This document shows, in pieces, positions 32,501-45,500 of a DNA stretch of 64,000 bases; within the stretch, counting starts at the first letter, position 1; every line of letters begins with the position of its first letter. Position numbers and translations under genes: made by a program. The stretch is from positions 823,105 to 887,104 of the forward strand of contig JAEVLN010000022.1 of NCBI GenBank assembly GCA_018350325.1, read 5' to 3'. Source of the DNA: Globodera rostochiensis. Its lineage: Eukaryota > Nematoda > Chromadorea > Rhabditida > Heteroderidae. Under the pieces are notes generated by a model that was given only the letters and a program-made list of their open reading frames with translations, did not search any database and had not been told where the DNA came from.

Positions 32501-35500
32501 CGTTGTTGCACTACTGCTCGGTGTACTTGTTGGCCGACTGGGCCAGCTGACCGCAGCGGCCAACGTTTGCTCGCCCTTTGCCTGGGGTACGGCCTGAACA
32601 AGACGGGGAGCTTCCACGAAAACCGAATCCAGAAATGCTTTCTAAATGTCGGGCGTCCAGTTTACCCGACAAATCGCGTCCGCCACCGCGCCGAGGCCGT
32701 CCGAGTCCGCGCTGGCCCACCCGTCAAAGACGAACGGGGCGCTGCTGCTGTCCCCATCAAGCATTGCCTCATCCTCCTCCGTCGTTGAACCACTTGCAGT
32801 GATCACCAAAATCAATGCACCGTATTGCTGGTGCAGTTGGTCGGCCGCCTGACGAATTTTGCTGGCGCTGGACGTCGAGTTGCCACTCTTCCACACAATC
32901 ACAACGCGTGGCGCATCGTCGGCACCTTTGAACCCAGGCACAATCAATCAAACAGAACGATGAACGATTGGGAAGCAGTTCAACTTTGTGTTGGGTGGGG
33001 TTGGTCCACGAGTCTTCGGGAGTGACTGTTCGGGATTTTTCGGGGATTTCTGGGGACCGGAGGTGAGGCACAAAATGCCGAGGGTTACGGGGGGTGATCA
33101 GTGATCAGGGCCGGAGAGTTGAGGTCGGGGCCAACAACGCCGACGACTTAATACCGGACAAATGAAATTCGCCGGCCGCTTCGCGCAGTGCCGCCTCCAA
33201 ATTCGGCTCGCCCTTGAGGCGTCGCGTCTCGCCCATGCGCACCAACAGTTCTGCTTCCGTGTCATAGTCGCCCAGGGTGATCGGCACCTCCACACTGTCC
33301 CCGTACTTCAGAAGTCCAACACGTACGCCATGGTGTGGACGCAAATCAAAGTGGTCCATGAAGAAGCTCTGTTTGATCGAGGAGTTCAGTCCCGACTCGG
33401 CAAAATGCTTCTGACCACACCGACCTTGACGGCCTCCTTCATCATCCGATAGTCGAGAATTTTCACGTTGGCGCTCGTGTCGAACACGTTCAACAGTTCA
33501 ATGAAGCCACCGACAAAGCAATGTGCACTCTGGTTACGTAGTCGCTGCACCAGCAGCAACTGCTCGCGCTCCGCGAGCGGTGAAAGCGCCACATCTGCGC
33601 CTTCCGGCACAGTTTGATCGTCCGGCAGTGCGTCACGGAAGACGAATTGGCCCAATTCGTTGCGCGGCAATACTTCGCGCAGTCGACCCCCCAATGGGCG
33701 GCCAAAATCGTCCGTAGGAATCTCCTGAAACCAGCAGGACGAATTAGGGATCGGATCAGCCTCCCCTCCCCCCCCCCCCGGGGGATGTGCCAGACTGTGC
33801 CCGCCCACTCCTCAGCCCACACCTCTCCCTGCGCGTTGATGAACCGTCCCTCCTCATTGCGAGGCAGCAGCAGACCCGTGTCCGAGCTGACCACCGGCAA
33901 CACCAATCGTCCCGTGCCGTCCGTCGGTGGCACGTCCGTGACCTGTTCCGTTTCATCCCTCATTCGGTGATGCTCCGTGTGTGCCGGAATTGGTGAGCCG
34001 CGGTCAGTGTCGGTCGGCGTTGGAGCGGAAGTTTGGCCGACGACGTACTCGCCGCGCGGGTTGGTCATCAACGGAAGTCCGTCCGGGCCAAGTGGACGTC
34101 CGAACTCGTCCAGCGGAATTGGCTCCCCAAAAGCGTCGAGAAAGCGTCCGGACGAATCGGTGAGCAACGGAATGCCTGAGGCAATAAAGGACTTTCTGTT
34201 ACTGGTCGAATTCGACGAACCGAATTGGTCAACAATTGGAAACAGAATTTTGCCCGTTTCATCCGTCGGAAGCGTTTTGGTCACGGACGGCGGCGCGGTG
34301 ACTGCCCAAACAAAAAAGTGCCCGGTTGTGTCCGTAAGCAACGGCATGCCGTCCGCCCCGAGCGGGACGCCGTCCGCATTTGTTGGCAACGGGCTGCCCG
34401 TTCGACGGTCCAGAATAAGCCCCGCTGCATCGGTTGGTAGCGGAAGTCCGTCAGACCCAATAACGACAGGTGATCTGAAGTGGGCGATGAACTGTTTGTA
34501 TTTAGACAATCAATGCTGTTGTTGATCCGGGATTGCGTTCGGGCAGAGAAAAGTCGGGGATCGGGGTTGAAGGTTCTCGGGGATCGGGGTTTGTCGGGGT
34601 TGAAGGTTCTCGGGGTCGGGGAATTACAAAGTTTCGGAGAGTCGGGGTCGGGGTTGTAGGGAATGGTGCTTTTAGGGATCGGGGTCGGGGATTGATCCAA
34701 AATGTCGGGGATCGGGAGTGGTACTGTCGGGGATCGGGGCTCGGGTATTGATCAAAAAATCGTCGGGATTTTCGAGGTTGAGGTGCCAACCCTAATCAAA
34801 CTGTTCCCAACTTGCTTCACCACCAAACCAACCTGAACACGAACTGTCCCCGGGCGTTTTTGTCCAGCACATTGCCGTCCCAGCCAAGCGGTTCGCCACG
34901 TGCGTTTACGCGGATCCGTCTTCCGGCAAAGTCCGTGTATTCCCCGTCCGCATCCCTCGGCAACGCTTCACCAGCCTCGGAAACGAGCTCCCCGACCCAC
35001 AACTGTTGCTGATCAGCAACGGAACGGTACACAAACTGGCCGAACGCGTTGGTGGGCAAAATGTTGCCGTGTCTGTCCAGCGGGCGGCCAAAGTCATCGG
35101 TTGGCACCAACTCGCCCCGATCGTCCACGTATCTGACGGGAGTAAATTGATCACTTGGCACAAAGCATTGGATCAGTTTAACGATGCTTCACCTCCCCAT
35201 CTGATCAGTGATCAATGGCACTCCGCTGTCCGCGTGCACCAGCTGATGAATGAACTTGCCGGTCTGATCAGTGGGCAGCACAGTGATCTCTGCTCTCCCA
35301 ATCTCGTGCTCCACTGAAGGCATTGTGATCAATTTCCCATTCCGGCACGCGCACGTCATCAACGTCCGGCATTCTCTCCCCCCCGCCCTTTCCAAAATTT
35401 GCCTTTTGCCAAAAGATGTCCCACGGCATCGATTGGCAGCGGACTGCCGTCCGGCGCGGTCAGCTGAGGCTGTGGGGTGGCCAATGTTTGGTCAGGGCCG

Positions 35501-36478
35501 GTCATGTGCTGCTCCTGCTGCTGTTGTTGGTAGACACCGCGCGAGTCCGGTGGTGTCAACGCGTTGTCCTGCGCGTCCAACGGACGCCCCGCCGCGTCCA
35601 CTGGCAATGGCACGCCGTCAAGGCCAACAAAATGGCCGCTCGCGTTGGTGGGCGGCAGGAATTGGCCGTTCGACGGACGGGCAGTGCCCGAGGGGTCGGT
35701 TGGAAAATGCCTGTGGGACGAGCTGGGGGGAACACTGAGGAAGAAAACAACGGAAGGCGACGGCCCCCCAGGGGACGTCGGAGGACAAAAATGTGCTGAG
35801 ACCGTAACGGAAAAGTGCGCACGAATTTGAGTTTTTTGAAGAGGCAGCGTAGTAATGCAAAAATGTTAATGTACGGGTCCCGGAAGTGTAACCGGATCCC
35901 GGACATTTTTTTGGCATCCGGGTACCTTCCTGGTTATGGATGTGTTCGAGACTCATTTTCTCAGTCGAGAAAAGTGGTCTCGGACACTTTTGGCCTAGGC
36001 TTCCGGGCCAAGCAAGTTTTTAGTATTGGTCTCGAGTCGTGACATTTTGACGCCCATAAGCATCCCTAATTACCTAATTAGTCCTAAATGGGTTGATCGA
36101 TTTCCATTCTTAGTGCCGCCCGGAATTTGAATTTTACCTCAAAATTCCTAGGATTGTCGGTTTGCCAAGCGCCAAAAACAAATTTCAAATGTTTTGAATC
36201 CGTTCGTTTGGTCATTAAGAAAAACCGACAATCCTATCGGGCGGAAGGAACGAATTGTTTTTTTTTTTGTTAGTCGTCGACAGAAGACAAAAAATTGTTA
36301 ATGGAAATTCGAAATTTTTTTTTTTGTTAACTGTGAAAGGAGGCGAAAGTGCCGTGCCATAACTAAATTGTTCAATAATTTGTTACGCGGTGTCCAATGA
36401 ATGGCATTTGTGAAACAATCGGGCGAAAATTGGGCCAAAAACGAAGGGTAAAAGAGGGAAAGAAGGAAGAAAAAGAAG

Positions 36479-36553
<75 letters not shown>

Positions 36554-39500
36554 AGGAACATAAGGACAAAAGAAAAATAATCAAAATGTCTGATCATCGG
36601 TAAAGAAGCAGCGGAGGGTGGGGGCGACGGCGTTTCGATCGGTCGGTGCCGGCTCGACGCGAGCCGTTTTAGCGCGGCCGTGTTTAAATATGGCGTAGGG
36701 TGCCAAAGGCACATAGTATTGATTTAGTAGGCTAACAGAATGCCATGGCATTTAAACACTGGCGGCGCCAAAACGACCCGCGCCGTGCCCGACCAGTCCA
36801 AGAGTTATTAGTTGGCCATAGGCATAAGAAGACTAGGAAGAAAAAGGGGGGAGGGGGGCGGCACAGCTCGATTAGGATTGCCGGTTACAACCAAACGCAC
36901 ATCGAAAGCTCCGAACGATTTGAATTTCTCGATTCCGACAACCCCATGCCAACAGTCATTGATCATCAATCAACATATTGTCTCAGTCCTTCCGCCAATC
37001 GGTGCCATCTCATCGATCGCTAGGTCCGATCAGATCACTTGCCTTGCGCGCGACTGTGCCTCCTCCTCCTCCGCCTTTCCGTGCTCAATGCCAAAGAATA
37101 TTTCGTCAATGTCGGCCGGCACGGTGTTCTCAAGCCGTTCGATCAGTGCCTCCACCATGCACAGCTGTCGATCCCAGTAGGCTTGCTGGTTCTCCAGCAC
37201 TGGCCACCTCGGATAGCTCAATTCCAACAGTGCAAAGTTGTCTGCGCGCGCCATTTCCTCAATTTCCGCGTGTGCAGCAACGCTTAATCAAACGAAGGCT
37301 GATCAATGATTCCCTTGTCGATCACGTGCAATCAATCGATTATTGATCGATCCTAGTCAATCCGATTAATCGATCAGATCCTAGTCAATCCGATCAATCG
37401 ATCAGGTCCTAGTCAATCCGATTAATCAATCAGATCCTAGTAATCCGATTAATCGATCAGGTCCTAGTCAATCCGATCAATCGATCATTGATTCCCTAAT
37501 CGATCAGCCTATTTGAGCACTGTGATTAGTCGATACGATTAATTGGTCGATCACTGATTCTGATCGATCAATCGGTTTCATCTTGGCCACTTACTCGATT
37601 CTATGCCGGTGGATGAGCATCACCAGCTTGGTCGCTGTTGGCTCTTGTTCTGCGAGCATTTGCTGCGCACTTCGCATGGCCAACAACGGGTTGGGCGAGC
37701 CGCCCACAAAATGCATATTCTGAAGGGGCCAATCATCAAGCATTGGGGGGGGGGGGCTTGGCAATCTCCGCCCACCTCCACAGAGTCCTCCAGCTCGTGC
37801 CAGTTGTTGTAGTTGCCCAAGTCGACGCCCACCTCCACCGTGTCGCCGTAGTAAATAATGCCCACTTTGGTGTCACTGCGCTGCACGTACTCGCGCATGA
37901 AGTACAGCAAGGACTGCTTCAACTCCTCGTGCTTCTCCACCGTGGCTTCCGACGTCTCTACCACCAACAGAAGGCGACTTCGGCGCTGCAACGTGGCACA
38001 ATCTTCCGGCGACCTCGGCGCTTCGCCTGAGGGGTCGAACAAAATTTGAATTTACCAAAATTGGCAAAATTTTAATTTGCCATAATTAGAGGAAAGCTTT
38101 TGCCTATAAAAGTGCGAAGTGCGGTTGTGCCCCGCTGAACAGCCGCCGGGCTCATCGTTGTGGCAATGTGCTTTTCGCTCACAAATTTGGCGCGCGATTT
38201 GGGCAGTGCCAAAGTGCCATGACGGCACTGGGCTTCCAAAAAGTCGGCAATTTGGGCACCGCTCAACTGCGCCCACTGAAACACAGTGATCGGATTACAT
38301 AGATGATGGCTTAGCTAACATCGTCAACCAAAAGGTGCACACGCGACTCCTCCGCAACTTCCGAGTCATAGCTGGACGGTCCGACAAGGACGGCGGTGAT
38401 GCCGGCCGCATGAAGTGCCGACTTCGGACTCTTTGGCACTCTGCCATAAATAAATTTGTGTGCCATATTCTGTCGTTGCGGAACCGCAACACCACCAATC
38501 ATAACAAAATGCCCCCCACTTACATGTCCTCGCCGCTGCTGAGCACCACCAACACTTTGGGCACATTGCCACCGCGTCCGAAGCTTTCAAATTGTTGCAG
38601 GGCGGCCTCGTAGGCGGCGGACAGGTCGGGCAGCCCCAACGCGTTGATGCCGCCGGAACGGAGTTGGCCCAGTTGGTCAAGCAGTTGGTCACGTTCGTGG
38701 TAGCCGCCCAAATTGACCGGCACCAACACATTTTTGCCGTATTGAAGCAGCGCCACGCGCGTCGCATCGGCCGCCAAGTCCAAATGGTGGCCGAACAGAT
38801 CCTCCAGCGCCTGACGAAGTCGGTCCCCGTGGGGTTGGAGCAGTTCGTCGTTGACCGCCAAAACGAGGTCGACGACCGCCTCCGGCAGGTGGCATTGCCC
38901 TTTCTGCACCCGTGGACGCGTTCGGTCGTCCGGCATTGCTGCTGCTCGTCCTGTGTCCGACTCGCGGTCCTCGTCGTGAAGCGGTGTGACCGCTGTCGCC
39001 TCGGGCCCCGCGTGGCTGACAGTCGGCACCGGAATGCCATCCGGACCCACCAAGCCGACCTCGACCCACACGAATTCGTCATATATATTTTTGGACAGCA
39101 ACCGTCCAGCTCGGTCCAGTGGTCTTCCCTGATCATCTACTGCAATCGGAGTGCCGCTTGTGTCCATGTAGCGGCCGCTGACCGTGTCGCGTGCCAACGG
39201 CGTTCCGTTCGCGTCAACCACCGGCTGCAACACGCGTCCGCTCGAGTCCGTTACGGTCACCACCAGCTCGGCCTCCTTCTTGTCCTGTTCAGCGGACCAA
39301 GCATAAACAAATTGCCCTTCGGCGTTGGTGGGAAGCGGCGAGCCGTCCGGACCCAACAACAGTCCGTCCGCGTTGGTCGGCAACACTTTGCGCTCCCCGC
39401 CGATGCGAATCCATCCGCCCTGCTCGTCCCTGTCGAGTTGGTGCCCTTCAGTGTCCACCACAACAATGTGCCCGCGGGCCGTTGCTGCTGGCTCCAGTGT

Positions 39501-42500
39501 GCTGTCCGGTCGTGTGTAAATGTATTGCCCTTGCTCGTTCAGCTGCTCGAAGATGTTGCCGGACGCGTCTACCGGTCTGCCGAACTCGTCCGTCTCAATC
39601 ACTGCACCGTCAGCGTCCAAATGGTGCCCGGACGCGTCGGTTGGCATTGGAATGCCAAACTGGTCGACCACCGGATGAATCCGATGCCCGTAGTCGTCGG
39701 TGGGCAACGTTCGTGCCCATGCCGGAGCGGTGACGTGAACAAAGCGTCCCTGCGCGTCGGTGGGCAACGGTAAGCCGTCCGCTCCGATGAACGTCCCCTC
39801 GGCGTTGGTCGGCAACGGACTGCCCGCCCTGTCCAGCACCAATCCGTCCCGCGTGGTCGACAACAACAGTCCGTCCGGCCCCACCACAGCGACAGTTGGC
39901 CTCGCTGTCGTTGACGTTGTTGTCGTCGTCGTTGACGTCGTTGAGGTCGTCGTGGTCGTCGACGGCTTCGAGGCGGACGGTTCGGCGGTGGAAACGCCCA
40001 CCGTTTGGGCACCTTCCGACTTCGGCTCCAACACTTCGTCTGCTGATACGCTCGTTGTTGAAGCTGGACGTGGAAATACGAACATTCCCTGCGCATTTTT
40101 GGCCAACTGGTTCCCCTGAATTAGATAATTTTTTAGGGGAAATCAGTGACCGTCTCCAACTTCTCGTCTACCTGATTGTCTACCGGAATGCCCTGCTCGT
40201 CACGTTGTACCTCATCACCACGTTCCGAGTCCAAGAAAAGGCCTGAACTGGCGGTGGGCAACAGCTGCCCGTCCGGATAAACAATTGGATAAATGGGAAA
40301 GCCCATTGTGTCGGTGGGCAGCACGTCGCCCGTCCCCTCGCCACGACGGCCCAGCACAAATTGGCCGTAGAAGTTGGTCGGCAATGGCGAGCTGTCCGGC
40401 CCCATCGGCTGCCCGTAGGCGTCCGTCGGCAACGGCTTCCCGTCGTGGTCCAAAGTTTGGCCCTGAAGGGAGGGGGATGTTTGGTCATTGTAATTAGGGT
40501 TGCTCCCCGACCCCTCGGGGGTGGGAAAGTCGGGGTTGGCCATGTCGGGGACTCTAATTGAAAGAGAACAGTTGAAGTTGAGGCCGTCCAATACCTCATG
40601 GTCCCGTCTCATGGAAACGCCATCGTCGTCCACCACCGAATAGACCGGGTACTGATTGGCCCCGGTGGGCATCGGCTGTCCATATCTGAGTGATCAAAGT
40701 AAGCATCACAGACTGATCAGTGTGTGCCTCGTTAATTACTTGTCCAACGGCGGGTACACCCAGTTGCCATCCGTGTCCACCTTCAACACTTGGCCATCCG
40801 GGCCCAATGCGCGCTGTTCCTCGTCCCGCTCCACCTTCCGGCCCATTTGGTCATAGAAGTTGCCGAGCCCGTCCGTTTGGAGCTGTGTCCCGTTGAACAT
40901 CACCACCGGGCGAATCTCTCGTCCCAACGTATCGGTGGGCAGCACATGCACAGTTGCGGCAAGATCATCACCTGCCCTGATGTTGAACAGCTCGGTCGGC
41001 CTTATTGAGGGGGACGGCTTCGCCTCCGTCTCTTCCATTCCGGCACGCGATGTTGGCGGTGTCACGGTGATGCCGGACGGCCCTGGCCTCAGGTCAACCT
41101 CTTTTGGCCGTTGCTGCTCGAGTTCGAAGGTCGGTGATACCTGAACAAAGCGCCGAGTGTTGAATTTATGAATTCTGATCAGTGCATTTATTTGATCAAA
41201 TCCGTCCGATACATTTATAGTGATCAATTTCGTTAATGATCAGAATTCGTTTGTTCTGATCCGCCGTTGATTTACACTGATCGTACTGTTTGCCTTTGGG
41301 GCTGTATTCAATTTACACTGATTGTATTAGTTGATCGATCGATGACTGTATCATAAAACAGATCAAATCGTTGATCAGTCAATTCGTATCATAAAACTGA
41401 TCAGCCTATCTTTTCGTGATTTCACCTACCTCTATCACAGTGTCCGTCCCTCCGGTCGGCTCCACTTGCGTGCACGTCTTGTCGTCGTCGGCCAACAGCC
41501 ACCCGTCCGGACAGTAGCATTCCACGCGTACCTGTGCCGTTGAGTGGAATGCCATGAGAATGGCGGCACATTTATTACACTGATCACCTGCACAGAGTCC
41601 GTCTCCAACAATTTGCACGCGTGCGAACAATCGCAACGAATCTCTTTGGCCGGTGTCCGGATCAGTACCGGCGGGCCGGCCAACTCTTGGCCATCGCCCA
41701 GCACCGCAACGGCCTGGAAATAAAACTCCACATCGCGCGGCAAATCCGGCACACGGATGCCGACAGTGCGGTTGACATCCACATGAATGGTCTTCACGTC
41801 CTCCGATTCGGCATCCGCACCGTGCTCCACGGCACCGTCCTCCTCCTTCGTTGTGGGCCAGTAGCGCACCAGATATTGCCGAACCGGCTGCACACCGCCG
41901 ATGGCTGGGCGGAAGTCCACAACCTAAAGAGGTTGCCTGAACATGCCGAGCCGAAGGCCATCCCCTATATATTTTGAACACGGACATGCCACGCCACGAT
42001 GCCCCCGGGTCCCCGAATGTGCCGTGCCCGAGGGGGTCGGGGGAGGAAACCAATGTGTTATAACCGACCATCTCGTCGTTGATGTTCGAGCCGACTCGGA
42101 GGTCTCCAGGCGCTTTTGGCACCAAAATGGTGAACACCGGCGAGCGCACGCCCTCGTTGGAATTCTCAACGACGAGATAATACGTGACGCCCGGTTCCAT
42201 CGGTGCCGCCGGTTGCCGTATCGGAATTTCCTAAATTATGAAAGTTGTTGTTGTCCCCTACTGGCTGGCATGGCCAAGTCCAAGCAGTTCGGGGGATACG
42301 ACGAGTTCAGGATGGTTAGTGTCCACCTCGAGAATGCGGTTTTCGCTTTCCAAAACGCTCCACAAAATGCGCTCTTTGTTCGGCTCGTCGGTGTAGCGCA
42401 GCGTCCACTGGTTGGCCTTGCGCAGCGAGTTCGGCAACGAGTCGGCAAAGTGCAAGTAAATTTGGCCACGTCGGTTCTCCACCCGCACCAATTGGCCCAT

Positions 42501-45500
42501 CCATCCGTCCGACAGCCCGTCCAGCATCTCCAATCGAATGGTCCAATTGGCAACGCCGAGCGGATTGCGTGCCACACAATTGAAGGTGGACGGCTCGGTA
42601 ATGTTGGAGAGGAACAGCGACCTTCACCAGGTTGGGAGACCATTGATCAAAGGATCAACGATCGGATTTGGATGATCAGGGGGCTTAGTGATTGTGATTT
42701 GAATGATCGGGGGCCTATTGATTGAGATTAGTTGGTGTCCTAATTGGCATTTGCTGTAAGCTTTTAGGAGGGCATTATCCCGATGAAAGATGGCATTTTA
42801 GGCGCCAAAGCCGACCATTTGGTGCCCGTGTCGTCCTCCTTCACAATGGACGGGTCGATCGGAATCTCTCCCCCACGAATCCATCGAACAGCCGGCTGTG
42901 GGTGTCCGCTGGCACGACAGAACACGGTGTAATCGCTCCCCTGGGGGGATGGGATAAATTGTCCCCCCATTTATATTTGTGCCCCCCCCGGCAAATTCCC
43001 CTCTCACAGGCAACAGCTGAATGACACTTTCGCCCGCAGTTCCTCTGCTCCCGGAAGACACGACAATGTACGGCGCGTCACCCTCCGGCAATGTTTTGGC
43101 AATGCACGGCTCCGAGAAAATGCCAGGCCCACTCGGATAGCTGACAAATGAGGCAGAAATGCAATTTTTGGAGGCATGAAACTGGTCGATGGTTCATCAC
43201 CAGCACACTCACAGTGCACGGATCTTGAAGACGTATTCGGTGTCCGGCTCCAACGCGTTCCAAATGATGTGACTGGTTTTGCTCGCGTCCGGCACATCAA
43301 CGCGGGACCATTTTGGCAAACTCAACTGCTCGTCCTCCTCAATCTTCTTCTCGGCCGGCACATAATAAATCTGCAAAATTTGTTGGCATTTGAGCCGGGT
43401 TATTCGTTGTTGTACTGGTCCAGCAGACCTCGTAGCTGAGCGGGACCTCCTCCAACACTTCGGCCGGTTTCCAGTGCACTTCCACGGAGGTCTGGTTGAT
43501 GGGTTCGACCTGCAGTTGTGTTGGTGGTGCAGCACGAGCTCGAGACATTGTTCGGATGCTGTAGATGAACCGGGTTGGGTTCATGGAGGAGGGGGTCCAC
43601 CACCACCACCACTCACTTGTGCTGGTTGGAGTAGGGGCCTGGCCCGTCCTGGTTGGCTGCTTGGACAACCACCGCGTAGGCCTAAAACGCAAGCATTGGT
43701 TGAATTCTGTCCCAGACGCATTCCGGTACGCCATGTCATCCCACTCCCTGTTCACCGTGTCCGACTCGACAAAGTCGGTGATCAGTGCCTGCTTCTCGCC
43801 CACCCCCAACTGCTTGCCCATCACGTGGCTGCTCATCCACTCGCTGATCGGCTTGCTCGGCACTTGGCCCACCAGCAAGTCCCGACTCTGGTCATCCAAC
43901 GCGGTGTAGTAAATGCTGTGGAAGGTGCCGTCGTTGAACATTGATCGTCATGAGGTCGTTCAGAGTGCCCATTTTGTGCCCTCCCCCCCCCCGCCTCACA
44001 TATATCGGGTGATGTTGCCGTTGGCAATTTGGGGCGGGTCCCATGTGACGGAAATGCTTTTTGGCCGTGTTGCTGCCAGCCGGATGTTCTCCGGTGCACT
44101 GCCAGGGCCGGCCACAAAAATGGTGAAGCCGGTCTCCGTTCGGCCGCCCTCATTCTCCGCCACACAAACAAACTCTTTGGACTGGCGAATGTCGGAGACG
44201 CGCAGCATGCCGCCCTCACTTATCTGTCAAATGGCAACAAAATTGATCGTCCAAACGGCACCCCACCCCCCCCCCGCGGCGTCATTCTCTTTGGGTTACC
44301 AAATTGCCCTCCTTGTCCACCCATTTCATCTGCGGTGCCGGAAAGCCGTTCGCGGTGCTGAACACATTAAGTTCCATTAGAGAGAGAGAGTCAAATGCCT
44401 TACGGGGAAAGTCTCCAAACCAACCCAATTCCAAATCGCCCGGGGGGGGGGGGGTCTTTGTTTAAAACCAATTGCCACTTGCCATGCCACGGTGTAATCG
44501 GTGCCCGCCGGCACTCGGAGAATGTTGTCCTCCACGTCCACGTGGACCAGCGGCTTGTCCGGTGCCACAACGCCCAGTTTTGTAGCAAAGTCCTTGGCCG
44601 GAGATGGCGGCCCTTCGATCTGTCGTACATGAAAGGAGTGCCGACACCGTTCCCCCCCCCCGCCTCCCGTCCTTACCACGCCAATGGGGATGATCCGCAC
44701 ATGGTACTTGGTCTCCCGATCAAAATTCTCGCCATCCAGGAACACCTTCATCTCCTTGGCCGGGTCCACGCCGGGCGGAATCGACCAGGTCATCTGGATT
44801 TGTGTTTGTTTTGTGGTTCATCTCCTTTGCGCCATGTCCTGGCACCAAGCCAACCAACCTCATTCCATTTGGCGTCCTCCAACGACGGGTCGCCCTTCGT
44901 GTAGTGGATTCGGTAGTTCTGCACCTTCTTGCCGACCTCTTCCGGATCATCGGACGGCAAGAATGTGACCAACACTGTGTTGTTGTCGTGCACCATCACC
45001 GGCATCACTGAAACGGCAAAAACAATTTTAGGCATTTCCATTGAATCTCGCCAAATCTCTGAATGGGTTCAGTGATGAGCTCGAAAAGTTCATGATCAAC
45101 CCGAAGGGTTCTGGATCAGCCCGAAGAGTTCAGGATCAGCCCGAAGAGTTCAGGATCAGCCCGAAGAGTTCAGGATCAGCCCGAAGAGTTCAGGATCAAC
45201 CCGAAGGGTTCAGGATCAGCCCGAAGAGTTCAGGATCAGCCCGAAGAGTTCAGGATCAGCCCGAAGAGTTCAGGATCAGCCCGAAGAGTTCAGGATCAAC
45301 CCGAAGGGTTCAGTAATCGCCCAAAGGGTTCAAGATCAACCCGAAGGGTTCAGGATCAGCCCGAAGAGTTCAGGATCAACCCGAAGGGTTCAGTAATCGC
45401 CCAAAGGGTTCAAGATCAACCCGAAGGGTTCAGGATCAACCCGAAGGGTTCAGTAATCGCCCAAAGGGTTCAAGATCAACCCGAAGAGTTCAGGATCAAC

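Larger units (their letters stand above)
30900..39000 (-). other. dig-1: von Willebrand A-like domains of dig-1, mostly without a canonical MIDAS
   Basis: VWA-like folds are seen at about 38910-38520 ([11 protein letters not shown]...[11 protein letters not shown]), 38010-37610 ([12 protein letters not shown]...[11 protein letters not shown]), 33460-32650 ([13 protein letters not shown]...RVVIVWKSG), 32430-31400 ([12 protein letters not shown]...KVVVLLTNS...IFAVAVA) and 31290-30960 ([12 protein letters not shown]). Hydrophobic strands, the YG/Y-R turn and the VPKVVVLL strand fit VWA. The DxSxS metal site is incomplete: NxE, ExS, DxSxF and DxTxS occur. These domains probably bind ligands without a standard metal site, if at all. 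Confidence 0.65.
33490..41230 (-). other. dig-1: tandem PTD-G repeat tract of dig-1
   Basis: Exons at about 41230-40740, 40670-40130, 40106-39010, 35610-35420, 35160-34820 and 34509-33640 are built almost wholly of one repeat of about 12-13 residues, usually doubled to about 25. Its pattern is (L)PTDxxGxxLDxDGxPLPTDxxGxFV. Examples are [40 protein letters not shown] and [20 protein letters not shown]. Gly, Asp and Pro are invariant-like; hydrophobic residues alternate with them. I do not recognise the fold. The regular Gly/Asp spacing suggests a beta-solenoid or beta-hairpin array, possibly calcium-binding. Confidence 0.8.

Noticed and set aside
36298..36714. Ser/Phe/Leu-rich open frame that looks like a membrane protein
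   Set aside because: It is the GAAA microsatellite read on the minus strand.
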